From Lasiodiplodia sp. COLG20 (Eukaryota > Ascomycota > Dothideomycetes > Botryosphaeriales > Botryosphaeriaceae): a stretch of DNA of 64,000 bases. The position numbers were made by a program, and so were the translations under genes. The DNA is taken from NCBI GenBank assembly GCA_009801085.1, contig VNWV01000004.1, positions 992,001-1,056,000 on the forward strand, in the 5' to 3' direction. Below, in pieces: positions 44,111 to 54,515 of the stretch (its first letter is position 1; every line of letters starts with the position of its first letter). The notes under the pieces are model-generated. The model had not been told where the DNA came from. It worked only from the letters and a program-made list of their open reading frames with translations, and searched no databases.

Positions 44111-45596
44111 ATGGCTCCTTCAGCAATCGCGGACGTTTTTTCATTGGAGGCCAACAATAGTGGCAACTGCACCATTCAGGCTTCCGTCCTGCATGGGCCA
44201 CGCGATCTTCGCGTCGTACGTGCCCATCCCTCTTATTCCATGTAGTTCCCGTGTCTCCCCCACAGAAGCACCAGCTGCCCCCACACCTGCCTCATTTGGT
44301 AGCAGCGTGGGGGTTAGTCAGGCACAAACTGGTAGACATCTGCACGACATCTTGATCTGCGCTCCACCCCACGCTCCAGTGCTTAATTTTGCCCTTCTTC
44401 TGCAGGAAACAAGGCTTCTGGCCGATCCGCTCCCGCACGAGCTGCAAATTGCCGTCCGCGCCACCGGAATCTGCGGCAGCGACGTTTCGTACTATAGCAA
44501 GTTCCGCAATGGCGACCTGTGCGCCGTGGCGCCACTGTCTCTAGGCCATGAGTCTGCTGGTGTGGTTGTGGCCGTGGGCGACCAGGTGCCCGCCGACGCG
44601 TTCCGGGTCGGCGATAGGGTTGCGCTCGAGGTCGGCGTGCCGTGTGACGCCTGCAGGTCATGCCAGCGTGGCAGATATAACCTGTGTCCCAAGATGAGGT
44701 TCAGGAGCAGCGCAAAGAGCGTCCCGCACTTCCAGGGGACACTACAGGAGCGCATCAACCACCCCGCGAAGTGGTGCCACAAGTGAGCGAGTACGGCTAA
44801 TTGGGTTTGTGAGTATGCTGACTTTCACCCAGGATCCCGCATCACGTGTCCCTGGAGTCTGCTGCCCTGCTGGAGCCGTTGTCTGTAGCAATTCATGCGG
44901 CGAGAAGGGCAACAGTGGAGCAAGGCGACACTGCCGTGGTCTTTGGCGCTGGTACTGTGGGACTGCTGACCGCCGCAATGGCCAAGATGTCTGGAGCTAC
45001 GACTGTACTTATCGCTGACGTCGACATTGGTCGGGTTGAGTACGCTCTCCGGAATGGCTTTGCCACCCGGGGGTATGTCGTGTCGACCGGTCCTCAGCCA
45101 CAGGAAACGAGCAAGAAACTCGCAACCGCCAAATCTCTCGCGAATGAGATTGTCGAGATTGCCTGTGCTGGGGACTCGGACGCTGAAGGGGCAGATGTTT
45201 CTTTCGACTGCACAGGCAAAGAGATGTGCATGCAGGCTGGTCTCTTTGTAAGTCACTTCCTCGTGCAACATGAGTCGCAAGGACATACATACTGATTTCA
45301 CAAAGGCCACGAGACCAGGCGGAAAACTGATCATGGTCGGCATGGGCACGCCCATTCAGACACTTCCCATGTCCGCCTCGCATCTGAAAGAAGTCGACAT
45401 CATTGGCATCTTTCGCTATGCCAACACCTATCCGACGGGCATGAAGATCATCTCGTCCGGCGTCTTGCCCAACTTAGATATGATGATCACACACCGCTTC
45501 AGTGGACTGGACTCTGCTAAGCAGGCATTTGAGCTCGCAGGGAGGACGGTAGACGACGACGGTAAGCTTGTCCTGAAAGTGCTGATTGAGTGTTGA
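44111..45596 (+). CDS. Zinc-dependent polyol (sorbitol/xylitol-type) dehydrogenase
   Basis: Four exons: 44111-44215, 44406-44782, 44833-45247, 45306-45596; 395 aa. MDR fold. Catalytic zinc ligands are Cys58 (GICGSDV), His83 and Glu84 (SLGHESAGVV); structural zinc cysteines are 115, 118, 121 and 129 in VPCDACRSCQRGRYNLC. HPAKWCHKIPHHVSLE is typical of the sorbitol/xylitol dehydrogenase group. The NAD site is VVFGAGTVGLLTAAMAKMSG, with an acidic residue after the next strand (IADVDIGRVEYA) favouring NAD+ over NADP+. It probably interconverts a sugar alcohol and its ketose in pentose or hexitol catabolism; sorbitol, xylitol and L-arabinitol cannot be separated here. Intron 1 is long (190 bp). 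Confidence 0.93.
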
Positions 45597-46098
45597 GGGG
45601 GATTTGAGATACCCGCTTTCGGTTCGTATCGTTCGGTTTATGATAGACACGATAGAAAGCCACCAATGAAATCTGTGTTTGGCTTTGCCCTTCTGCGCTC
45701 CACGTACCTTTAGCATTGCTAGCCTGCTCAGTCAGGTCAAGGCGTGCAGAACCTGCTTGAGGTTACGCTCCAGCAATCATGTCCCAGGCCATCAAAGCGG
45801 GTTGCAGAGAAGACGGTAAATCCGGAGAGATGAAGTAAGATACAGATGTGATAGTTTCAGTACAAAAGTCTACGGATGGAAGGTACGAGGGAGTGTCGCT
45901 TCGGCGATGACGCTCCATGGCCCGTGCGCACTGCGGCCTGGAGCTCTGTCCTCCGGCACAACCACTGCTCCACCACCGCCTCAACACCGGCATCTGCCCC
46001 GCTCTTCCAAGCTCGACGGTCGTATTCAGACGCCGCGGCTTGCCTTCGCATCGACCCTCTCTTCAGCCCGTCAAGCACAGCCGCGCAAGCTCGTAATC
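45597..46098. other. Intergenic region upstream of csn6
   Basis: About 500 bp, GC-rich in its second half, acting as the csn6 promoter and leader. No gene supported. Confidence 0.55.
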
Positions 46099-47531
46099 AT
46101 GGCGGACGCGGAGGAAAACCCGCTCATCTCCAGCACCAGAGCTTCCGACACGAGCCCGCAGGTCCAGCTTCACCCGCTCGTGCTGCTCACCGTCTCCGAC
46201 TACATCACGCGCCACACTCTCCGCCAGCAGTCCGGCCCGGTTGTCGGCGCCATAATAGGCCGCCAGAATGGTCGCGAGATCACCATGGAAGTAGCGTTTG
46301 AGGTTAAGCTGATCGCCGGTGACGATGGCGAGGTCAGGATTGATGACGCATGGTTTGGCGAGCGCCTGGAGCAATGTGAGTCGAGGCATGCCTCATGCTG
46401 CGCCGGCGGCATACAAGGCTAACGTCCGGCGCAGACAAAACTGTATTCAAGTCCCCGCCGTTGGATCTTGTCGGCTGGTTCACGCTGGGCGCTCCTGCCG
46501 GCCCCGCACCCCACCATCTTGCCATTCACGAGTACATTCAGAACGTGCATAACGAGGCTGCATTGCTCCTCTTGTTCCACCCGGAATCTGTCCTTGAGGG
46601 CAACGCAACTGGCGGCAAACTTCCGCTTACTATCTACGAGAGTCTGTGGGAGGGCGGTGTCGGCAATGACAAGGCTACAAGCATGGAGATTGACAGCGGC
46701 GCCGGCGGCCAGGGCAAGCAGCAAAAGTTCCGGGAGCTGACGTACTCGGTTGAGACTGGAGAGGCCGAGATGATTGCCGTAGATTTCGTGGCAAAGGGCG
46801 GTGGTAATGCAACGGATGTCGACCAGGCTAGGAAGGGCAGCATTGCTGCAGGGAATGGCACCAACAAGGCCAAGAGCAAGGGAAAGGCGAAGGCCGATGT
46901 GGAAAGCGCAGAGCTTAGCGACGACACTGTTCCATTGACTGCTGAGGACGAAGAGTGTAAGCTCACCCCATTCTCACCTGCTTCACAAGGGTCTCATTAA
47001 CCGCTTGCAGTACTCGCTTCCCTCACCGCAAAGTCGAATGCAATCAAGATGCTCCGCGCCCGCATCAATTTACTTCAAGCCTACCTATCCGAACTTCCGC
47101 CCTCCTATCTCACCGATGCTCAGATTCTGCAGACGAAGAACCCCACTGAGCAGCCAAACCACGAGATCCTCCGCGCTATCCAAGCTCTTCTCTCTCGTCT
47201 CCCGCTCCTTGCTCCTCCGGATCGCGGGACCTTCGCGCGCGAGGCAATTGAGCAGCGCGCCGATGTGGAACTGACAAACTTGCTCGCTAGCATCACAGGA
47301 TCACTCGGAGCTGCTAGCGAGCTCGGCAAAAAGTTTGCTATTGTCGACTCGGCGCGCAACAGCCGTCGGAGTGCTGGCGGTATGGGCGGACCTTTCGGCA
47401 TGGGTGGCCGTCCGCCCTTCGACATCGACGGCAACCCCGGAGGCGGATTCTTCGATAACCCGATGGGTGGTGTCAGTGGAGCGTATGTAAGTCCTGGCGA
47501 GGGAAGAGTGTTTCCGGGCAGGCATCGCTGA
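46099..47531 (+). CDS. csn6: COP9 signalosome subunit 6
   Basis: Three exons: 46099-46375, 46435-46956, 47011-47531; 439 aa. The MPN domain starts VQLHPLVLLTVSDYITRHTL, with QSGPVVGAIIGRQNGREITM and VGWFTLGAPAGPAPHHLAIH. It lacks the JAMM metal-binding HxH...D set, as in all CSN6 (MPN-minus) subunits. NEAALLLLFHPE and LPLTIYESLWEGG agree with the family. A Gly/Lys-rich insertion (about 230-285) separates the MPN core from the C-terminal helices AIKMLRARINLLQAYLSELP and the S6CD bundle. CSN6 pairs with CSN5 and the complex removes Nedd8 from cullins. The extreme C-terminus is uncertain: GTAAGT at 47486 and TGTAG at 47608 would give an alternative last exon. Confidence 0.91.
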
Positions 47532-48667
47532 GAGACGTGTATGGAGAGACATGGGCCTATCATTTATTTTGAGGTCAACGGTGCTGCTAATTCTCTTCTG
47601 TCTGTAGTGGTCGAGCCCGTGGATGGAAGAAAGGGGCCTCTCTTTCGAGTTATAAGAGAGGGGCGAGAAAGACGAAGGCTGAGTTGAAGAACGCCATGGA
47701 AAAGATTCAGCAGGCGGATTGCTCCAGCATGTAAAAGCGGAGCTATGTCGACCTTCTCCCTTGCTTCCAGCACCCACTTCTACTTTTGATTTTTCTTCAG
47801 TTGAGATATCTAAAGCGAGCTATGACCAATGCGAAGGTGGAAAAGGGCAGTCGATGATGGGTGATGAGGCGCAGTGGTTGCTTGGAATACGGGCATGGAT
47901 ATGGCGTTTACAAGAGAGGTGGCAAGTGCATGCTTTTTCCGGCAACAGGGACTCGCGCAACCAGAGTTGCTGGAGTCTCCCTAAGGGGATGGTCTTATCA
48001 AAAATTCATTTGAAGCAGTGATGAATCCTTGAGATTCGTTTGGAAGTGTGAAGTTGAGTAAGCCGTGGGTTGATGGTGCCCAATCTGGAGCTCGAAAACT
48101 TGGCAGAGGAAGATTTGCACGAACGCCGTTGATCTCTCGCATGCTTGAGAGACGAGACTAGCGTGTCGGCTGACAACTGCCTCATGGAAGAATCTAAACG
48201 GGTGGGTGAGATGACTGCGCGGACCTGTTCGTGGCCCAAATTTCTTTCCGTACCCACAACTGCGTGCCGTGCACCTGAATTATTATTACCACCGAACACA
48301 TGAGCGCCCAATTGAGTGTAGCATCTGAGAGCAATTCTCACTTTGACTGACTATCTGATGCACACAGGGATACGCCTAGTTGGTTGACTTAAAAAAGCAA
48401 GCGTGGCTTGCCGCCGAATTTCCTATTCCTCACGGGTCCAAATGTCTGCGTCATTTTAGATTTGTCTGCCATTGACCAATAAATTGGCAGACAGATGTGC
48501 GCTCAATGGGAATGGTGAAAAGAAAAGGGGGAGAATAGGCTAACGGGAATAGGACCAATTTCAGGACACTGCGCTAGAGATTCGCTTAGGGAAATGGACG
48601 ACGGTCATTTGATATTTCAGTGGTGCGAGATCGGAATAAGGTTCACGAGAATGAAAAGGAAGAACTA
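47532..48667. other. Intergenic region
   Basis: 3' flank of csn6. No gene supported. May hold an alternative terminal exon of csn6 at 47609 onward. Confidence 0.5.
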
Positions 48668-48845
48668 AAGGGGGGGAATTGCAGCCGACGTCTAGCGTGA
48701 ATTTATTTTTTGCTCTTGTCATGCGCAGTTGGGGCTATCGTCTGGACGTGAATGTATAATTATTGATTCTACATTTACATCCGGATGATAGCCCCAATTA
48801 CCCACGGCATGTTCTTGTTCATTAAAAAAAAGGCGGGGCAATTGG
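48668..48845 (-). mobile_element. Foldback MITE, copy 2 (diverged)
   Basis: The 83-bp core at 48722-48804 has two 27-nt arms around a 29-nt spacer, exactly the dimensions of copies 1 and 3. The left flank, read on the minus strand, aligns with the right end of copy 1 (GACAAGAGCAAAAAATAAAT and ACGCTAGACGTCGGCTGCAA), so this copy is inverted. The outer terminal repeats are decayed. TA dinucleotides at 48666-48667 and 48846-48847 are consistent with a target duplication, but the exact ends are approximate. Confidence 0.7.
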
Positions 48846-49284
48846 TAATTATAGCATAATGTAAGCATTATATTTTTTTTATTTAAAAACCTTTGCATTG
48901 GCGTTGGCTGAAGTGAGATCGACGGCGTGAAGGATGCTTCACCAATGATGCTCGTCAGATCTGGGGTAAAGCAAAGTGGGCTTTCATGTCAGCTTGTGTT
49001 GAAGCGTGCAATGCTGCTGGAATGGTCCTGTCGTTGTGTTGGTCATATCGGGTTCGCGAGTGGGTATTGTCTAGTTAGGCTGTAGAAGTCAGTTGAGATT
49101 AAGCGAAACGAGCTGACGCGTTTACCTTGTGAGAAGCCACCAAACCAAGTACAGTCGACGTACGTAGTGAGTTGGCAAGGGTCATAGGTGTTGGTGTCCG
49201 TGTTTCGCTCCAAGTCAGCGTCAAGCCTTTGCGTGTGATTCGAGGATATGTCGTTGATCCCATTATTATGCAATACGCCTGCCT
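48846..49284. other. 3' flank of the Cys/His-rich orphan
   Basis: AT-rich. An open frame on the minus strand (49273-49043) has no recognisable content. Nothing else seen. Confidence 0.5.
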
Positions 49285-50349
49285 TCAGGGCGGCGCGGCA
49301 TCCGGTCCTGGAGCAAGAACCTCATTCTGGCGCATTAGAGGTGGAAAACGTGTCTCCGGACCATATGCCATCACTGGAACCTCCTCCTCCTCCTCTTCTG
49401 TGCCGTCTTCTTCAATGGGAGATGTGTCGAAACGATTGTATTCCGTGTAGTAGCTTTCGTCGCCTGTGGGCTCTTCTGTGTCGTCGGCCAACGAGTTCTC
49501 GAAATTAATGTTTGCTATCAGGGCGGCATCCCACGCGCCTGTCTGTGTTAGGTCTGCGGTGTCACCTTCCCATCCGTCCCCAGAACCACCACCGTACGTG
49601 TCCACAAAGAAAGCTTGAAAGGTTGGATAGTGGCCCCATCCTTCATCGCCCTCGACCCTGCCATTGCGTGCTTCTTTGACAATAACATCTTCGGGGAATA
49701 CCTCGTGCCGCAGAGGAGAAGGGACGTTGGAGAGGCGCGGTTGAATGCTAGGGAGGGAGTATGGCCTACGGTCGATGATCGGAAGGCGGTTGCGGACGGA
49801 CCAGGATTCGGCACTGAACTCGGCACGCAGGGTCTCAAGGGTGTGGCGGCGGCGTTCGATCTCGTCCTTCAGGTATCCTTGCCGCATCTTCTGGCTTTTC
49901 TTCTTGTTCGCGGTTGGTCCGACGCTGCCGTCATCTGTCGGGACACCGGTGCCGCCGTCCGCGCTGCCATCGTCGCCATCGTCGTCGCAGCCGTCGTCGA
50001 GGCTGTCGTCATCTATGCCGTTGCCGCCCCAGCCGACTGCGCCCCAGCCCCAGAGACCTAAGCCGGTCTTCATGCCTTGATCGAGCGCGTCGCGGTAAGC
50101 GCCTTCAGCCTCGGAGATGCGCACTTTCCAATGGGCGGTAAATTGCTCGTACAAGCACGAGCCACATAGCGAGTGGGATGCGATGATGATGTAGCATTCG
50201 GCGACGCAGGCAGGAAGCTTGGGTGCGTTATCGATGTTGGTGCCCTTAAGCCGCCGCCTGCGGGCTTTCGTAAAGGCGCCGCGGCAGCGGGAGAGCCGAT
50301 AGCGGATAAAATGACCACAAGCGTAGTGGTAGCCGTGGATTTTGCACAT
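49285..50349 (-). CDS. Protein of unknown function with a Cys/His-rich N-terminus
   Basis: Intron-free, 354 aa, ATG at 50349. The N-terminus has possible metal ligands: C2, H5, C11-G-H13, C22, then C48, C52, and C62-G-S-C65 (MCKIHGYHYACGHF, RLSRCRG, LPACVAECYIII, LCGSCLYEQF). The spacing resembles a zinc-binding cross-brace but matches no family I can name. A Gly/Asp-rich disordered insert follows (about 105-150), then a charged helix (MRQGYLKDEIERRRHTLETL) that may be a coiled coil. The C-terminal half is acidic, with a poly-Glu run near residue 325. No signal peptide or membrane segment. Upstream lies 0.86 kb before the 3' end of the next gene on the same strand. Confidence 0.68.
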   Translation of the reverse strand: MCKIHGYHYACGHFIRYRLSRCRGAFTKARRRRLKGTNIDNAPKLPACVAECYIIIASHSLCGSCLYEQFTAHWKVRISEAEGAYRDALDQGMKTGLGLWGWGAVGWGGNGIDDDSLDDGCDDDGDDGSADGGTGVPTDDGSVGPTANKKKSQKMRQGYLKDEIERRRHTLETLRAEFSAESWSVRNRLPIIDRRPYSLPSIQPRLSNVPSPLRHEVFPEDVIVKEARNGRVEGDEGWGHYPTFQAFFVDTYGGGSGDGWEGDTADLTQTGAWDAALIANINFENSLADDTEEPTGDESYYTEYNRFDTSPIEEDGTEEEEEEVPVMAYGPETRFPPLMRQNEVLAPGPDAAPP

Positions 50350-51205
50350 CTCGGCAGGTGGGAGAGGAATGGTGGTGGGGTATGGATGGATGCGTTGTCA
50401 GATCCGAAAGTGAATGTAGGGTTGCGGATCGGCGAGTGAGGGTGGCAGAAGATGGCGAAGGAAAGCTGTCAGGCTGAGTGCAGTGTGGCGAAGTGAGAGG
50501 GCCATGGACGAAAAGATCTAGATGCGTCTCTGCCAAAAGCATAGCAACGGAGCCAACATCTCGCAATGTGCTGGTGCGGAACAAGGACGGGCGTTCCTCA
50601 TAGAGCATGATGCGCGCACCTCTGACCTCAGATGTGCCCTTCTCTTGAATGCGCAAGCGGTGATGAAAGCCAAGAGCGACGCGGCCGCGGGTGCGATCCA
50701 CCACAGCCGTGCGGAGCATTGCTGGTATGGGTGAGTGGTGGCTACGACGCCGCAGCTGCGCCTTACGGCGGTGATTCTTGAAGTCGTGGACGACTGCAGT
50801 CGTCAGCCACTGCGCTGCCGTGCGACCATGCCGCATCTGTTCACTGGCTCGATTTGCGATCCGGCGGAAGCCAGTCCGGCGATCGTGACTGGCACCCGGT
50901 TCCGCACCCTGACCCGTCCGCGACAACCTCAGTACTGACCGAGCCATGGCCACTAGGGCCTCCGTCCACCTTCAATCTTCGAGATAAGGGGTACACTAGC
51001 ATTCTTCAACGCTTTCATAATGAACTGATATTTGTCTGGATTCCCCAGACTCCCAACAATTGATAAGGGTATCTACACAACTCCAACGGCCTGTCCTGGG
51101 CGGCCCCGACCCGTCCCAAAAAATGCAGCAGAAAGAAGAAAATATTGACGCAGTGTGATGCAATGCTCCGTGCAAAACATTGTGTAGAAACGAACAAAAC
51201 GCTTT
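50350..51205. other. Intergenic region
   Basis: Promoter of the Cys/His-rich orphan and 3' flank of the Ser/Arg-rich orphan. No gene supported. Confidence 0.55.
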
Positions 51206-53083
51206 TCAGTACCGGACGACGGGCGCGCCCGCCGCTTCATCGTGAATCAGAATCCCGCCCTTAACGCCGTCCTTCTCGAATTTATCCATCCACGTCTCTT
51301 TCTTCTCCCGTTTGCCGCCTAGCCCGAAGTGGCTAAACATCTTCTTCAATCCCTTGACGTTGCCCGAGGACCCGCTCGCTAGCGTGTTGTTTGCCTTGAT
51401 TTCCGCCTTGTACTTGTACCGTTGTTCTTGCCCACCTTGCTGTCCAGGCCTATCCGAGCCGATCATCTTCTTGCTGAAGTTGGGTGGCTCCCCGTGAAAG
51501 TGGTCTATGCTGATCTTCATGCTTGGCTTGTGGCCCGGGCAGCCATCGTCCGGGCTGTGTCCGCTATCGACCAGTGACGGGCTGCTCCTGTTGATAGCCT
51601 CGTTGCTGGACCCGTGGCTTATCGACATGAGCTCATGCGACTGAGCAAGGTCTCGCGCAAGCGAATCATCTGTCCGCGGCCGAAAGTGCACAGGAACGTC
51701 GGGCTCAGAGCTGACCGTTCGAACGCCCGGCCGCGTTTGAGTCTGCACTTGAGGTTTACGGGATGCAGCTTCAGGCCGTCTCTGCCTCCTCTCCACCGAG
51801 TGCTGGTGAGCGATGTGTTCTCGCCGCGGGCGAACCTTCGGAGGCGTTTGCATCAGATTCGCAATATGCGTCGGGCTAGTCGGCTTGTGCACGGGTACGA
51901 AATGAGCGGGCGCATCCTCCTCTTCCTCCGGCTCTTTCCACTGGTCCAGGCTTGGCAAAGGAGGTAGCTCTCGGTTGAGGTTGATTTCCTTCTTGCCCTC
52001 CTTGTTCCTGACGTCACCGCTGCCCCTGACGCTGGACGATCGGCTGTTGAGGCTCCGGTCACTTGGCCGTCGTTGCAAGCTCCAGCTGCGCCATCCGTGT
52101 GCTGCTGGCGCCTGTGCCGCCGTTGCGTCTGAGCTCCGGCTGCGAAGGGATTCCCTTGATGTCGTCCTGCTTATCCCTGACGACCCAGGACGGAAGTACT
52201 CTTTGATCTCCGATCTGATGCTCCTAGTCACACTCCCGGCCCTACTCGTTCTCGTCGAGGGGCGACGATCCACGTCGCTCTCCCTGCGGCGCTCGTACTC
52301 TTGCCTCATCCAAGACGAGGCAGCGGCATCAGCACGCGAGGCCGCCTCTTCATCGCTAAACATATGGTGTGAATTGCGCTTGGATGCCCGCGACGGCTCA
52401 GCCGACGTCATGGCGGTAGAAGCGTAATTACGGTGGTTTTCCATCGTGGAAGCACTCATCGGCGTTGAATAGTTAGTATCGGGAGAGTCCAGCCCTCGGC
52501 CAATGGGAGCAGTGCTTGGCCTGTCGTATCCTGCCGGCCGGCCCGTGGTGTGATCGTGCTGCTGCTCGCGATACTTGCCAGACACACTGCGCCCGGATTT
52601 GTCGTAGGCAGATCCGTGGGCTTCCCTCCTACGGCTCGTGTTCGCTTGCACAGGGTACGGGCCTTGGTCGGGAAACAGGTCGCGCAAGGCAGCATCGGGC
52701 TTATAGGCGAAAGCATTGGAGGGCAACCGAGCAGTCGTCTCGTGGGAGTGGTGGTCGCGGCGCGGCAAGGGATTCGAAGGCGGGTGGCTTCCGGTGCGCC
52801 GGTGACCAGACTGCTGCTGAGCCTGCTCCATAGCCTTCATTGATCGCTGGAGGGCCTGGAAATCCAGCTTCGACTCCTGGGCCTGCAGGGCGGCGGCAGC
52901 GCCGTACGAGTTGCCATCTTCGTTGAGCACGGCCTCGCAGGCAGCGCGCAGTTCGGACTCGAGGCTGGGCGAAAGAATGCGGCGGTTGACGTAGGGCGAC
53001 GAGGGCGTGGCAATGTCGCGCGTGGCCAGCGACTCCTTGAGCGCCCTAGTTTCCTGCTTGGTGGGCACCTTCTGCGCGGACAT
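51206..53083 (-). CDS. Large Ser/Arg-rich protein of unknown function
   Basis: Intron-free, 625 aa from ATG at 53083 (MSAQKVPTKQETRALKESLA). The frame is open upstream to 53323, but that part is low-complexity and reads like leader sequence, so the internal ATG is preferred. A short conserved-looking N-terminus (RRILSPSLESELRAACEAVL, with DFQALQRSMKAMEQAQQQ possibly a coiled coil) precedes a long disordered Ser/Arg/Pro region with many RRPS and RSxS phosphorylation-type sites. LPPLPSLDQWKEPEEEE and a basic C-terminus (NVKGLKKMFSHFGLGGKREK, then WMDKFEKDGVKGGILIHDEA) follow. No catalytic motif, signal or membrane helix. The pattern fits a cortical or cytoskeletal regulatory protein, but this is inference. 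Confidence 0.77.
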   Translation of the reverse strand: MSAQKVPTKQETRALKESLATRDIATPSSPYVNRRILSPSLESELRAACEAVLNEDGNSYGAAAALQAQESKLDFQALQRSMKAMEQAQQQSGHRRTGSHPPSNPLPRRDHHSHETTARLPSNAFAYKPDAALRDLFPDQGPYPVQANTSRRREAHGSAYDKSGRSVSGKYREQQHDHTTGRPAGYDRPSTAPIGRGLDSPDTNYSTPMSASTMENHRNYASTAMTSAEPSRASKRNSHHMFSDEEAASRADAAASSWMRQEYERRRESDVDRRPSTRTSRAGSVTRSIRSEIKEYFRPGSSGISRTTSRESLRSRSSDATAAQAPAAHGWRSWSLQRRPSDRSLNSRSSSVRGSGDVRNKEGKKEINLNRELPPLPSLDQWKEPEEEEDAPAHFVPVHKPTSPTHIANLMQTPPKVRPRREHIAHQHSVERRQRRPEAASRKPQVQTQTRPGVRTVSSEPDVPVHFRPRTDDSLARDLAQSHELMSISHGSSNEAINRSSPSLVDSGHSPDDGCPGHKPSMKISIDHFHGEPPNFSKKMIGSDRPGQQGGQEQRYKYKAEIKANNTLASGSSGNVKGLKKMFSHFGLGGKREKKETWMDKFEKDGVKGGILIHDEAAGAPVVRY

Positions 53084-54515
53084 GGTCAGCCAGCTCGGGG
53101 GCCGCGCGGGGCGACGGGCATGCTCACAATGGGCGCGAGGTTGAGCGAAAACTTGCGCTTCATTGCGCCGGGCAGTGCGGTGGTGCGTCGAGTGTGGTGA
53201 TGCAGTGCAGTGCGGTAGTGCTCGGCCGCGGCCAGGAGCACGCGCGGGAAACGAAACGCTGCGGTATAGGAATGGAGGGGGCGCAAGGTCGGCGGTGGTG
53301 CTCGCACATGAAACCGAGAGCATGATGAAACGGCTGGGGCTGGGGAGCAGCGCGTTTATGGGACTGCCGCTTCGGCTGCAAGTCAGTCATTAGCGACTGC
53401 CAAAGCCGGCCCGCGTGCCTCTCGCATTCCTGGTCCAGTGCGCAAGCTATCTTTAGGAGCCCGCCCCTGCGCCCCAGAGGCGCGGGGGCATTGGAATTCC
53501 ACCGATACTTTCATTCCTCCACGCCCACCGGCCTTGCTCCCGCCGCTGCTTCGCCCACGGCGTTGCTCGCTTGGCCCGCTGCATCGCGAACTGGAACACC
53601 CCCCTGGCCGCCCCGGGTCGTCGCTGCCGCGGATCAGCGCCTGGCCGTACCGTTCCCGGTGGCGCGCCGCACGGCTCCACCAGCTCTTGCCGGAGAATAA
53701 CACCGCGCAACACAGGCCCAGTCACCGCCCGCAACTGCTCTCAGAGATCGTCAGCCTCGCTCGGGGCCAAAGGCGCCCTGGGGGCGAAGCTTGTCTGTTT
53801 GTTGTTCTCCAGCTGGCGGCCGTGTCCTGCCCGAGCGCCCTGTCGCGGAAACGACCTGCCATGTCGAGGCCTGGCCTATTGCAGCGCCAGCTGCATGGCT
53901 GACTGCAGCGACTGTGTCACGGCTCCTGTTTCGCGCTGCCGTCGACGACAGGGACCAACACTCCCACAAAGCGGGCCCGGGCTCTTGCTCGCAACCAGGC
54001 GCCTCTCGTCTCACCCGTGCCACGACGCTGTTTGTCATCCATACCTGCTCTCCAGGCTATTGAATTCCAGCCCGACCCACGATGTGCTCTGCTCATTCCA
54101 GCAGTCATGTACCGCTCCGGGCACGTACGTGTGTTTGCTTGGTTCGTCACTTTAGCCGGCGCAGAATCTTTCGAACTTTAACTCTCGACGGAGATTGCCG
54201 CCTGTGGCTCCCTCATCTGCTCCTCCACGCCGACTGTATTTCGTGCCGGGCTCAGTTCCGCATCATACCTCAGCCGTGGCTTCGACACCTCAGACAGGAT
54301 TCTTTGTCGTTGCTGCGCTGCGTGTGAGTCCAACGTCCGTGTCTCTGCTTCCTGAATAAATTTCCAAGCCACGTCTGAGATCTCTCGATATCCTTTCGGA
54401 TGCGGCAGGCTCTAGCGGCCGTTGAGCGGGGTTGACCCTTCTTTGAAGCTGTTCAAGCTCATAAAGTGCGGCTTTTCCGGCTGTCGAATGACTTCATCAA
54501 ATCTTATTCTCTAAA
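53084..54515. other. Divergent 5' region between two orphans
   Basis: 1.4 kb, GC-rich near 53100-53900, between the Ser/Arg-rich orphan (minus) and the CRIB-motif gene (plus). The open frames here are overlapping and featureless. No repeat seen. Confidence 0.55.

Noticed and set aside
49043..49273. 76-codon minus-strand frame downstream of the Cys/His-rich orphan, considered as an extra exon.
   Set aside because: The orphan ends in a clean stop and no donor/acceptor pair joins the two convincingly.
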